A stretch of 5,296 nucleotides of DNA from NCBI GenBank assembly GCA_045658425.1, contig JAZOVB010000059.1, positions 1 through 5,296 of the forward strand, in the 5' to 3' direction. The position numbers were made by a program, and so were the translations under genes. Origin of the DNA: SIG450 sp045658425 (lineage in GTDB: Bacteria > Bacillota > Clostridia > UMGS1840 > HGM11507). Shown piece by piece: positions 1 to 5,062 of the stretch (positions are counted from its first letter, which is position 1; the number at the start of each line of letters is the position of its first letter). The notes under the pieces were generated by a model. That model was not told the origin of the DNA and did no database searches. It worked only from the letters and a program-made list of their open reading frames with translations.

Positions 1-1
1 A

Positions 2-107
2 TTTCAAGATAACTAATTTTTAGATAGGATAAGACAAAAACTTGGTGATATATAAAATATTCACCAAGTTTTTAACGCAATAATATAAAAAATTTGTTAT
101 CTTGAAA
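2..107. repeat. Long imperfect inverted repeat enclosing a terminator hairpin
   Basis: Positions 2-21 and 88-107 are reverse complements over 20 bases with one mismatch (14 against 95). The outer 12 bases, TTTCAAGATAAC and GTTATCTTGAAA, match perfectly. The pairing stops at position 1 against 108. The arms enclose a separate perfect hairpin at 36-73, so the whole stretch could fold as nested stems. The left arm lies on the window edge, so the element may continue outside. It could be the 3' ends of two convergent copies of a dispersed repeat, or the terminal repeats of a very small non-autonomous element. The pairing is seen directly; the origin is inference. Confidence 0.6.
36..73. terminator. 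Bidirectional rho-independent terminator
   Basis: A perfect 13-bp stem (AAAAACTTGGTGA at 36-48 with TCACCAAGTTTTT at 61-73) closes a 12-base AT-rich loop. Each strand ends in a run of five T, so it can work in both directions. No gene ending on its left is visible, so a plus-strand gene ending just before the window is likely. To the right, the nearest minus-strand gene ends at 319, rather far away, so its use by that gene is uncertain. Confidence 0.75.
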
Positions 108-318
108 CGGTTTTGGCTGTCTCTTAAGCCACCCCTGATACGTCGAGCGGCTAAATTCGTTCATAGCAAAAAGTATAAATTTCAAAGATTTTGTAAAAAT
201 CTTTACCTTTTTTAAGAAAAACTAAAATTATTTTTTACTAAAACTATTGATATAATTTACTTTTTGCGGTCTGGAGTTTTTTTACATTCCCTTTAAAAGT
301 ACTGGTATGTTGTTTTTA
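108..318. other. Stretch without a convincing gene
   Basis: Positions 108-160 form a GC-richer island inside very AT-rich DNA. On the minus strand, 164-72 is an open frame of 30 codons (ATG start) reading MNEFSRSTYQGWLKRQPKPF and then ten more residues. It has no ribosome binding site, and the frame is closed again upstream at 222, so I take it as a gene or repeat fragment at best. Positions 184-204 form a hairpin with a 9-bp stem (AAAGATTTT with AAAATCTTT, loop GTA), followed on the plus strand by ACC and six T. It has a single G-C pair and is a weak terminator candidate. The rest (214-318) is AT-rich spacer downstream of the gene that ends at 319; I see no clear terminator for that gene. 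Confidence 0.5.
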
Positions 319-474
319 CTATTTGTATTTAGATATTTTATTGTTTACATGTGTTTTTAAAATTATATTAATATACTGTGAAAGGGGGCGGTCATCCTCT
401 TCGGATAACATTCGTAATTTTTCAAGAATATCGCCATCTATTGTTATACTTATTTTTTCTTTTAATGGTTTCAA
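319..474 (-). CDS. Small ribbon-helix-helix DNA-binding protein (Arc/CopG-like)
   Basis: This 51-residue protein looks like a complete ribbon-helix-helix repressor domain. A basic N-terminus (KPLKEK, residues 2-7) leads into a short beta strand, ISITID (8-13). Helix A follows (about 14-26, ILEKLRMLSEE), then a turn with DDRP (27-30), and helix B starting LSQYINIILKTHV (31-43). In this family the strand of each dimer subunit inserts into the DNA major groove. The start is TTG at 474, chosen because AGAGGTG lies eight bases upstream (483-489) and no ATG fits. The stop is TAG. It runs divergently from the 77-aa gene at 647, with shared promoter sequence and half-sites between them, so autoregulation is likely. 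No toxin-like gene follows it, so I do not call it an antitoxin. The fold is fairly sure; the target and the role are inferred. Confidence 0.75.
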   Translation of the reverse strand: MKPLKEKISITIDGDILEKLRMLSEEDDRPLSQYINIILKTHVNNKISKYK

Positions 475-501
475 AACAATATCACCTCTTTACACAATTA
501 T

Positions 502-529
502 ATACTAAAATCGGATACAGCATTGACAA
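502..529 (-). promoter_or_regulatory. Promoter of the ribbon-helix-helix gene
   Basis: On the minus strand TTGTCA (529-524) is followed after 16 bases by TAGTAT (507-502). A better -10 match, TATAAT (502-497), overlaps it but lies 21 bases from the -35, so which hexamer is used is unclear. Either would give a leader of only about 16-21 bases, enough for the AGAGGTG ribosome binding site. The -35 overlaps that of the opposite promoter almost base for base. Confidence 0.45.
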
Positions 530-551
530 GTAGTATAAAGTAAGATAAAAT
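523..551 (+). promoter_or_regulatory. Sigma-A promoter of the 77-aa gene
   Basis: A perfect TTGACA (523-528), a 17-base spacer and TAAAAT (546-551, five of six matches) form a strong vegetative promoter. Transcription should start near 558, leaving a leader of about 89 bases before the GTG at 647. The leader is AT-rich and contains a possible four-codon reading frame at 578-592. Confidence 0.7.
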
Positions 552-557
552 ACTACT
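529..557. promoter_or_regulatory. Candidate operator: inverted repeat over the promoter
   Basis: AGTAGTAT (529-536) and ATACTACT (550-557) are perfect 8-bp inverted repeats, with arm centres 21 bp apart, about two helical turns. They cover the spacer, the -10 end and the start point of the plus-strand promoter. The 6-base core recurs a third time as ATACTA at 502-507, over the -10 region of the opposite gene. Inverted or repeated short half-sites next to a divergent ribbon-helix-helix gene suggest its own binding sites. The repeats are visible; the assignment is inference. Confidence 0.5.
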
Positions 558-646
558 AAGCGAAGCGGAGAAAAAATATGCAGTATATGTAAATAAGAGA
601 TTGAAAAAAATTTTATTAATATTTTATTATTTCAGGAGGAATAATC

Positions 647-880
647 GTGAACATCAAACTTGAACTTTTAAGAGGGTATGTAGCCGATATTATCAATTCT
701 CATATCAAAGATTTTGAAATTGATGCATCTGAAATTGCCGATACAACAGCTATAAAAATGATATCGGAAATACAGAAGATAGTAAAAGATGAAAATTATG
801 ACGATTTTGAAGCAATGGATGAAATTGTCAGGGTTTTTGAAAGATATGATGTCAGTGCAGACAACCGTCATGATTTTTAA
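647..880 (+). CDS. Small acidic protein of unknown function
   Basis: This 77-residue protein is very likely expressed. It starts with GTG, has a textbook AGGAGG (634-639) seven bases upstream, and lies behind a strong promoter at 523-551. I cannot assign a function. It is acidic and appears mostly helical. Residues 1-20 look like one amphipathic helix (MNIKLELLRGYVADIINSHI), residues about 34-46 a second (TAIKMISEIQKIV), and residues about 51-68 a third (YDDFEAMDEIVRVFERYD). The tail ends in RHDF. There is no signal peptide, membrane segment or cysteine. It lies divergent from a ribbon-helix-helix regulator whose probable operator covers its promoter, so repression by that protein is plausible. 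The compact three-helix look would suit a small adaptor or modulator, but that is a guess. No clear terminator follows directly. Confidence 0.8.
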   Translation: MNIKLELLRGYVADIINSHIKDFEIDASEIADTTAIKMISEIQKIVKDENYDDFEAMDEIVRVFERYDVSADNRHDF

Positions 881-1067
881 TAAATTCAGATTATCATTTA
901 TAAAGCGTTCACTCTGATGCCTTGAGTGTGTCTATAAGATAAAGAGTTATTTAACTGAAATGAATGCAGAAAGTATAAACAATGACAAATTGCAAACAAG
1001 CTGAATTTTAAAACAGCAGGGTGTGATGGCGCGGCACGCCGTACAGGCTCCATTTTGGCGAAAGGTC
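881..1067. other. Intergenic stretch with a GC-rich patch
   Basis: No gene is supported here. Near the preceding gene there are two weak inverted repeats: CACTC/GAGTG at 910-928, without a T tract, and AGTTA/TAACT at 945-956, whose 2-base loop is too short for a hairpin. Positions 1014-1065 are about 60% GC against much lower GC around them. In this patch GGCG (1028-1031) can pair with CGCC (1037-1040), extended by A1026-T1042 and a wobble pair. The same CGCC can instead pair with GGCG at 1057-1060. The patch may be a structured RNA segment or a dispersed repeat; it matches no RNA family I recognise. Confidence 0.4.
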
Positions 1068-1105
1068 AAAAAGGCAAGGTGTTCTGAATGAACTCCTTGC
1101 CTTTT
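1068..1105 (-). terminator. Rho-independent terminator of nfnAB
   Basis: Read on the minus strand, it begins 22 bases after the nfnB stop. An 11-bp stem (1069-1079 with 1095-1105, core GGCAAGG/CCTTGCC) is followed by a T·T mismatch, a further 4-bp stem (GTTC/GAAC) and a 5-base loop (1085-1089). The minus-strand product ends in five T (1068-1072). On the plus strand only TTTT within the stem follows, so it may also act weakly for transcripts coming from the 77-aa gene. Confidence 0.88.
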
Positions 1106-1126
1106 AAAAACGGTTTGATTAGTAAT

Positions 1127-2530
1127 TTATTTATCTTTGTTTTTTATATATTCATCAATTGCCTTAGCAGCTGCTTTACCTGCACCCATTGCTAAGATAA
1201 CTGTTGCGGCACCTGTTACCGCATCACCGCCGGCATAAACTCCGGGAATACTTGTAGCACCTGTTTTTTCATCGGTGATAATACCGCCCCAAGGCTGTGT
1301 TTCAAGTCCTTCAGTGGTATTTTTGATAAGTGGGTTAGGGGACTGGCCGATGGCAATAACAACAGTATCCATAGGGATAACAGTTTCAGAATTTTCCTTA
1401 ACCTTCGGTCTTCTTCTTCCGCTTTCATCTGGTTCGCCAAGCTCCATTTCAACGCATTTAAGACCTGTTACCCAGCCCTCATCGTTACCAACAACCTCAA
1501 CGGGATTGGTAAGCATCTTAAAGATAATTCCCTCTTCTTTAGCGTGGTGAACTTCTTCAAGTCTTGCAGGCATTTCCTCTTCGCTTCTTCTGTATACTAT
1601 ATAAACATTGTCAGCACCAAGTCTTTTTGCACATCTTGCAGCATCCATAGCAACATTACCGCCACCAACAATAGCAACATTTTTACCTATTGTAATCGGG
1701 GTATCAGCTTCAGGCCAACGATAAGCGTTCATAAGATTTATTCTTGTTAAGAATTCATTAGCGGAATATACGCCGTTTAAGTTTTCGCCGGGCATATTCA
1801 TAAACTTGGGAAGACCTGCACCCGAGCCGATAAACACAGCGGAAAAGCCTTCTTCATTCATAAGTTCATCAATGTTAATTGACTTACCGATAACAACATT
1901 TAATTCTATTTTAACGCCAAGCTCTTTAAGCTTATCAATTTCAGTCTGAACAATTTCTTGCTTTGGAAGTCTGAATTCGGGGATACCGTAAACTAAAACG
2001 CCCCCTGCTTTATGGAAAGCTTCAAACACGGTAACCTCATAGCCAAGCTTTGCAAGGTCTCCTGCACAGGTAAGAGAAGCAGGACCTGCACCAACAACTG
2101 CAACCTTTTTACCGTTTGACTGCGGTTTTTCAATCTTTTTAGTGGAGTTTTTCATTGCCCAGTCAGCGGCAAATCTTTCTAATCTTCCGATACCAACGCT
2201 TTCGCCTTTGATACCTCTTACACAGTATTTTTCACACTGGTTTTCCTGAGGACAAACTCTTCCGCAGATAGCGGGAAGCGCACTTGTTTCTGAAATTTTA
2301 TCGTAAGCGCCCTGGAAATCTCCCTCTTTGATAAGAGAAATGAAATCGGGAATCTGAACATTAACGGGGCATCCGTTAACGCAGGGCTTGTTTTTACAGT
2401 TTAAGCATCTTTGAGCTTCCTCGACTGCCATTTCTTCGGTATAGCCTAAAGCAACCTCTTTAAAGTTCTTATTTCTTATATCAGGAGCCTGTTCGGGCAT
2501 TTTTACTTTTTCTAAGGACATATTAGCCAT
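1127..2530 (-). CDS. nfnB: NfnB: NADPH-binding large subunit of NADH-dependent ferredoxin:NADP+ oxidoreductase (GltD/GltA-like)
   Basis: This 467-aa cytoplasmic flavoprotein is the subunit that binds NADPH and carries the bifurcating FAD in the NfnAB complex. Together they couple NADH and reduced ferredoxin to reduction of two NADP+. The N-terminal iron-sulfur domain has two cysteine sets, C42/C45/C50/C54 and C89/C93/C99/C103, as in the glutamate synthase small subunit. The FAD motif GAGPAS is at 147-152, and the NADPH site has GGGNVAMD at 289-296 with YRRSEEEMPAR at 313-323. The C-terminal FAD contact GGD is at 434-436, followed by the TGAATVILAMGAGKAAA helix. The start is ATG at 2530, overlapping the nfnA stop as TAATG, with GAGGTG (2538-2543) seven bases upstream. 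An in-frame ATG at 2554 lies inside nfnA and lacks support. No glutamate synthase large subunit lies beside it, and pairing with nfnA favours Nfn over GltD. Older annotations may call it sulfide dehydrogenase SudA. Confidence 0.9.
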   Translation of the reverse strand: MANMSLEKVKMPEQAPDIRNKNFKEVALGYTEEMAVEEAQRCLNCKNKPCVNGCPVNVQIPDFISLIKEGDFQGAYDKISETSALPAICGRVCPQENQCEKYCVRGIKGESVGIGRLERFAADWAMKNSTKKIEKPQSNGKKVAVVGAGPASLTCAGDLAKLGYEVTVFEAFHKAGGVLVYGIPEFRLPKQEIVQTEIDKLKELGVKIELNVVIGKSINIDELMNEEGFSAVFIGSGAGLPKFMNMPGENLNGVYSANEFLTRINLMNAYRWPEADTPITIGKNVAIVGGGNVAMDAARCAKRLGADNVYIVYRRSEEEMPARLEEVHHAKEEGIIFKMLTNPVEVVGNDEGWVTGLKCVEMELGEPDESGRRRPKVKENSETVIPMDTVVIAIGQSPNPLIKNTTEGLETQPWGGIITDEKTGATSIPGVYAGGDAVTGAATVILAMGAGKAAAKAIDEYIKNKDK

Positions 2531-3363
2531 TATTTTGCACCTCTCAATCTGCAATCGTCACAAGCCTTCTTTTCCTGGGATTTGAACATTGCCTGTCTTC
2601 TTATAGCACCGTCAAAATCAACCAAGTGACCGTCAAAATCAGGACCGTCAACACAGGCAAATTTTGTTTCTCCGCCAACGGTAACACGGCATCCGCCGCA
2701 CATTCCTGTTCCGTCAATCATAACAGGGTTCATACTTACGATTGTTTTAATGCCGTACTCTTTGGTAAGCGCACAAACGAATTTCATCATCATTAAAGGA
2801 CCGATGGCAATAACAAGATCATATTCATTTCCTTTTTCAATAAGCTCTTTTAACATATCTGTAACAAAGCCTTTTCGTCCGTTTGAACCGTCATCGGTTG
2901 TAATATAAAGATTGTTACAAACTTTTTTAAGTTCATCTTCTAAAATGATTAAGTCCTTATTTCTGAAACCGGCAATCAGGTCAACCTCTGCACCATTATT
3001 AAACAGTGCTTTTGCAGATGGGTAAGCAATAGCTGTTCCTAAACCTCCGCCGATAACTGCCGCTTTTTTAACTCCGTCCAAGTGAGTGGCAACTCCTAAT
3101 GGACCAACAAAGTCAAGAATTGAATCTCCCTCGTTAAGAGCACCAAGTTCCATGGTGGATTTTCCTATTTTCTGGAATATAATTGTAACCGAACCCTTTT
3201 CTCTGTCATAATCTGCAACAGTCAGAGGCACTCTTTCGCCAAGCTCAGACACTCTTAAAATGATAAACTGACCTGCTTTAACTTTTCTTGCAACATAAGG
3301 AGCGTGAACTTCAAATAAAGTAATCTGCTCATTAAGTTCTTCTTTTCTTAAAATCTTATACAT
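2530..3363 (-). CDS. nfnA: NfnA: FAD/NAD-binding, 2Fe-2S small subunit of NADH-dependent ferredoxin:NADP+ oxidoreductase
   Basis: This 277-aa protein of the ferredoxin-NADP reductase/PyrK type is the NADH-side subunit that pairs with NfnB. The N-terminal beta-barrel (about 1-95) carries the flavin motif RVPLT at 44-48. The nucleotide-binding half has GGGLGTA at 105-111 and GPLMMMK at 188-194. A [2Fe-2S] site is formed by C222, C225 and C237 (MCGGC, then CVDGPDFDGH). D217, just before it, fits the aspartate ligand known in characterised Nfn small subunits; this assignment is inferred from position. Two extra cysteines, C268 and C271, lie near the C-terminus. The start is ATG at 3363, set by GGAGG at 3371-3375; an ATG at 3396 would lie almost at the transcription start. 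Its stop overlaps the start of nfnB, so the two are translated as a coupled pair. Alternative names are SudB, or PyrK-like electron transfer protein; no pyrD lies beside it. Confidence 0.9.
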   Translation of the reverse strand: MYKILRKEELNEQITLFEVHAPYVARKVKAGQFIILRVSELGERVPLTVADYDREKGSVTIIFQKIGKSTMELGALNEGDSILDFVGPLGVATHLDGVKKAAVIGGGLGTAIAYPSAKALFNNGAEVDLIAGFRNKDLIILEDELKKVCNNLYITTDDGSNGRKGFVTDMLKELIEKGNEYDLVIAIGPLMMMKFVCALTKEYGIKTIVSMNPVMIDGTGMCGGCRVTVGGETKFACVDGPDFDGHLVDFDGAIRRQAMFKSQEKKACDDCRLRGAK

Positions 3364-3370
3364 ATTTATT

Positions 3371-3375
3371 CCTCC
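3371..3375 (-). promoter_or_regulatory. Ribosome binding site fixing the nfnA start
   Basis: GGAGG on the minus strand lies seven bases before the ATG at 3363. It decides this start over the in-frame ATG at 3396, which has no such site in front of it. Confidence 0.85.
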
Positions 3376-3403
3376 GTTTTTTATCTTAAAACACATCTTT
3401 TAT

Positions 3404-3432
3404 ATAATATCATATATAAACCTGTAAGTCCA
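3404..3432 (-). promoter_or_regulatory. Promoter of the nfnAB operon
   Basis: On the minus strand TGGACT (3432-3427, four of six matches) is followed after 17 bases by TATTAT (3409-3404, five of six). An extended TG motif stands one base before the -10 hexamer. Transcription would begin near 3397, giving a leader of about 34 bases. This suggests nfnAB is transcribed separately from murC, whose stop lies 121 bases upstream of the nfnA start. Confidence 0.6.
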
Positions 3433-3484
3433 TTATTAAAATTTAACAAAAAAATTGTATGATAATAGGGAATATGACAAAATA

Positions 3485-4864
3485 TTAACAATCTTTTTCT
3501 GCTAAAGCTTCCCCGATTTTATAAACATCGCCTGCCCCTACTGTGATTAAAAGGTCCCCCTCTTTAAGCTCAGATTCAAAGAATTTAACTGTAGCTTTCA
3601 TACTTGATATATATTTTGACCCCGGGATTTTATCTGTAATATCCTTCGGGGAAATATTTCCCGGATTTTTTTCTCTTGCGGCATAAATATCGATAACCAC
3701 AAGATTTTCAGCTTTCTTAAGAGTGTTTACAAAGTCCCCCAGAAGCTCTCTTGTTCTTGTGTAGGTATGAGGCTGAAATACTATAAAGGTTCTCTTTGCA
3801 TTTTTCTTTTGGGCAGACTTTAAAGTTGTTTCAAGTTCAATGGGGTGATGGGCGTAATCATCAATGATTTCAGCACCTTTATACATTCCTTTATATTCAA
3901 ATCTTCTGTTTGCACCGGTAAAATCCTTAATGCCCTTTTTAATTGTTTCAAAATCAATGCCAAGCTTAAGAGCGGTAAGTATAACCGAAAGGGAATTTAA
4001 AATGTTATGTTCACCGTAAACCGAAAGTTCAATTTTGCCCATTTGCTTTCCTTCATAATAAACAAGAAAAGCAGGGCGTCCGTTTATATATTCAATATCC
4101 TGTGCATAGCAGTCCGCATTGTTGTCAAGCCCGAAGGTGTAGACGGTTCTCTCAATCCTATCTTTGATTTTAAGACAGTTTTCATCTTCAATGTTAAGAA
4201 CTACAAAGCCATTTTCATGAGTGCGGTTGGCAAATTTCAAAAAAACACAGCGAACATGTTCAATATCCCTGTAATAGTCCACATGGTCTAAATCCACATT
4301 TAATATAATCGAAACAAAGGGATGAAATTTCAGGAAGCTTTCTACATATTCACAGGCTTCGCATACAAAATAATCGTTACTGCCAAGTCTTAAATTACCG
4401 CCGATTTTCTTATAATCGCCTCCTACCGAAACTGTAGGATCAACTCCTGCATCAATTAGTACCGATGAAATCATTGAAGTAGTGGTGGTTTTACCGTGAG
4501 TACCCGAAATATTTATCGGGAACCTGTATTTTTTCATAATTGCACCTAAAAGTTCGCATCTTTCAACACAGAAAAGGCCTTGTTTTCTTGCCTCGGAAAG
4601 CTCCGGATTATCTTCCTTTATTGCGGCTGTATAGCATACAAGATTAAGGCCGGGATTATTTTTTATGTTTTCCGCACATTGACCGATGTATACACCTATT
4701 CCGTGATTTCTTAAACAGTCTGTTATTCCGGACTCTTTCATATCCGAACCGGTAACGGTATACCCGCTTACTTTAAGCATAGATGCCAAAGCACTCATAC
4801 TTACTCCGCCGATACCGATAAAGTGAACTTTAAGACTCTCTGAATTTAGTAGTTTATCCAACAA
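3485..4864 (-). CDS. murC: MurC: UDP-N-acetylmuramate--L-alanine ligase
   Basis: This 459-aa cytoplasmic ligase adds L-alanine to UDP-N-acetylmuramic acid with ATP, the first amino acid of the peptidoglycan stem peptide. All three Mur ligase domains are present. The N-terminal UDP-substrate domain has HFIGIGGVSMSALA at 14-27. The central ATPase has the P-loop GTHGKTTTT at 121-129 (lysine 125) and NVDLDHVDYY at 189-198, plus GEHNILNSL at 284-292. The C-terminal domain starts near GANRRFEYKG (317-326) and has DDYAHHP (335-341), QPHTYTRT (364-371) and GAGDVYKIGE (443-452). The length is normal for the family. The start is TTG at 4864, supported by GGGAGG eight bases upstream and by the family's short lead before the GIGG motif; a second TTG follows directly. 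It is divergent from spoVG, with its own strong promoter at 4899-4927. I see no clear terminator between it and nfnA. Confidence 0.97.
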   Translation of the reverse strand: MLDKLLNSESLKVHFIGIGGVSMSALASMLKVSGYTVTGSDMKESGITDCLRNHGIGVYIGQCAENIKNNPGLNLVCYTAAIKEDNPELSEARKQGLFCVERCELLGAIMKKYRFPINISGTHGKTTTTSMISSVLIDAGVDPTVSVGGDYKKIGGNLRLGSNDYFVCEACEYVESFLKFHPFVSIILNVDLDHVDYYRDIEHVRCVFLKFANRTHENGFVVLNIEDENCLKIKDRIERTVYTFGLDNNADCYAQDIEYINGRPAFLVYYEGKQMGKIELSVYGEHNILNSLSVILTALKLGIDFETIKKGIKDFTGANRRFEYKGMYKGAEIIDDYAHHPIELETTLKSAQKKNAKRTFIVFQPHTYTRTRELLGDFVNTLKKAENLVVIDIYAAREKNPGNISPKDITDKIPGSKYISSMKATVKFFESELKEGDLLITVGAGDVYKIGEALAEKDC

Positions 4865-4872
4865 GGAAAAAA

Positions 4873-4878
4873 CCTCCC
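4873..4878 (-). promoter_or_regulatory. Ribosome binding site fixing the murC TTG start
   Basis: GGGAGG on the minus strand lies eight bases before the TTG at 4864 and eleven before the next TTG at 4861. No ATG occurs in frame before the conserved GIGG motif, so TTG must be the start. Confidence 0.85.
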
Positions 4879-4898
4879 ACTGTAATTTTTATATAAAT

Positions 4899-4927
4899 AT
4901 TATATACCTTGGTATAATTTTCGTCAA
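4899..4927 (-). promoter_or_regulatory. Strong sigma-A promoter of murC
   Basis: On the minus strand TTGACG (4927-4922, five of six matches) is followed after exactly 17 bases by a perfect TATAAT (4904-4899). Transcription should start near 4892, giving a short leader of about 28 bases that contains the ribosome binding site. Confidence 0.85.
4903..4916. promoter_or_regulatory. Inverted repeat inside the murC promoter, possible operator
   Basis: TATACC (4903-4908) and GGTATA (4911-4916) are perfect 6-bp inverted repeats separated by TT. They lie in the promoter spacer and overlap the edge of the -10 hexamer, a place where a bound repressor would block RNA polymerase. The symmetry is visible. 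That it is a binding site is a guess, because short AT-rich palindromes are frequent. Confidence 0.3.
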
Positions 4928-4954
4928 TAATTTAAACAAAATTAAAAAAAACAT

Positions 4955-4983
4955 TTTACAAATCGGAAAAGGTGTAGTATAAT
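4955..4983 (+). promoter_or_regulatory. Strong sigma-A promoter of spoVG
   Basis: TTTACA (4955-4960, five of six matches), a 17-base spacer and a perfect TATAAT (4978-4983) make a near-consensus vegetative promoter. Transcription should start near 4990, leaving a leader of about 73 bases. In Bacillus subtilis spoVG is transcribed by sigma-H; I see no need for that factor here. Confidence 0.85.
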
Positions 4984-5016
4984 ATAAGAGGATTAGAAAA
5001 ATTATTTGTTTCTTAA

Positions 5017-5034
5017 GACTGTCGGGGGGCAGTC
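5017..5034 (+). promoter_or_regulatory. Hairpin with G-rich loop in the spoVG leader
   Basis: GACTGTC (5017-5023) pairs with GGCAGTC (5028-5034), seven pairs including one T·G wobble, closing a GGGG loop. It ends 11 bases before the long ribosome binding site GGGGGAGG (5046-5053). No T tract follows, so it is not a terminator. It could stabilise the messenger or affect ribosome access. Confidence 0.4.
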
Positions 5035-5062
5035 ATAGACTAAAAGGGGGAGGTTCAGGGTT

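Noticed and set aside
323..508. Plus-strand open frame of 61 codons
   Set aside because: It lies opposite the ribbon-helix-helix gene, has no ribosome binding site and covers the minus-strand promoter region; its translation has no family look.
668..871. Minus-strand open frame of 67 codons
   Set aside because: It is a shadow of the 77-aa gene, rich in F, I, Y and C as expected for the reverse of an acidic AT-rich gene, with no ribosome binding site.
319..880. Toxin-antitoxin module
   Set aside because: Ribbon-helix-helix proteins often are antitoxins, but nothing following this one on its strand encodes a toxin, and the 77-aa neighbour is divergent and acidic with no toxin motif.
898..1053. 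Minus-strand open frame of 51 codons across the GC-rich patch
   Set aside because: No ribosome binding site stands before its ATG, it begins just beyond the nfnAB terminator, and its composition changes abruptly along its length. It looks like chance.
881..1126. Riboswitch
   Set aside because: No known aptamer core is recognisable, and no plus-strand gene follows the hairpin that it could control.
2531..2554. Upstream ATG (2554) as the nfnB start
   Set aside because: It lies inside nfnA, lacks a clear ribosome binding site and would add residues before the natural family start.
3364..3396. Upstream ATG (3396) as the nfnA start
   Set aside because: It would lie almost at the predicted transcription start and lacks a ribosome binding site; the ATG at 3363 has GGAGG at ideal spacing.
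3448..3480. Terminator for murC
   Set aside because: On the minus strand TTGT and ACAA can pair with a bulge before seven T, but the stem is only four plus two A/T-rich pairs and unconvincing.
4913..4918. Additional plus-strand TATAAT in the murC-spoVG gap
   Set aside because: No -35-like hexamer stands at a suitable distance, and the match is explained by the inverted repeat symmetry with the murC promoter.
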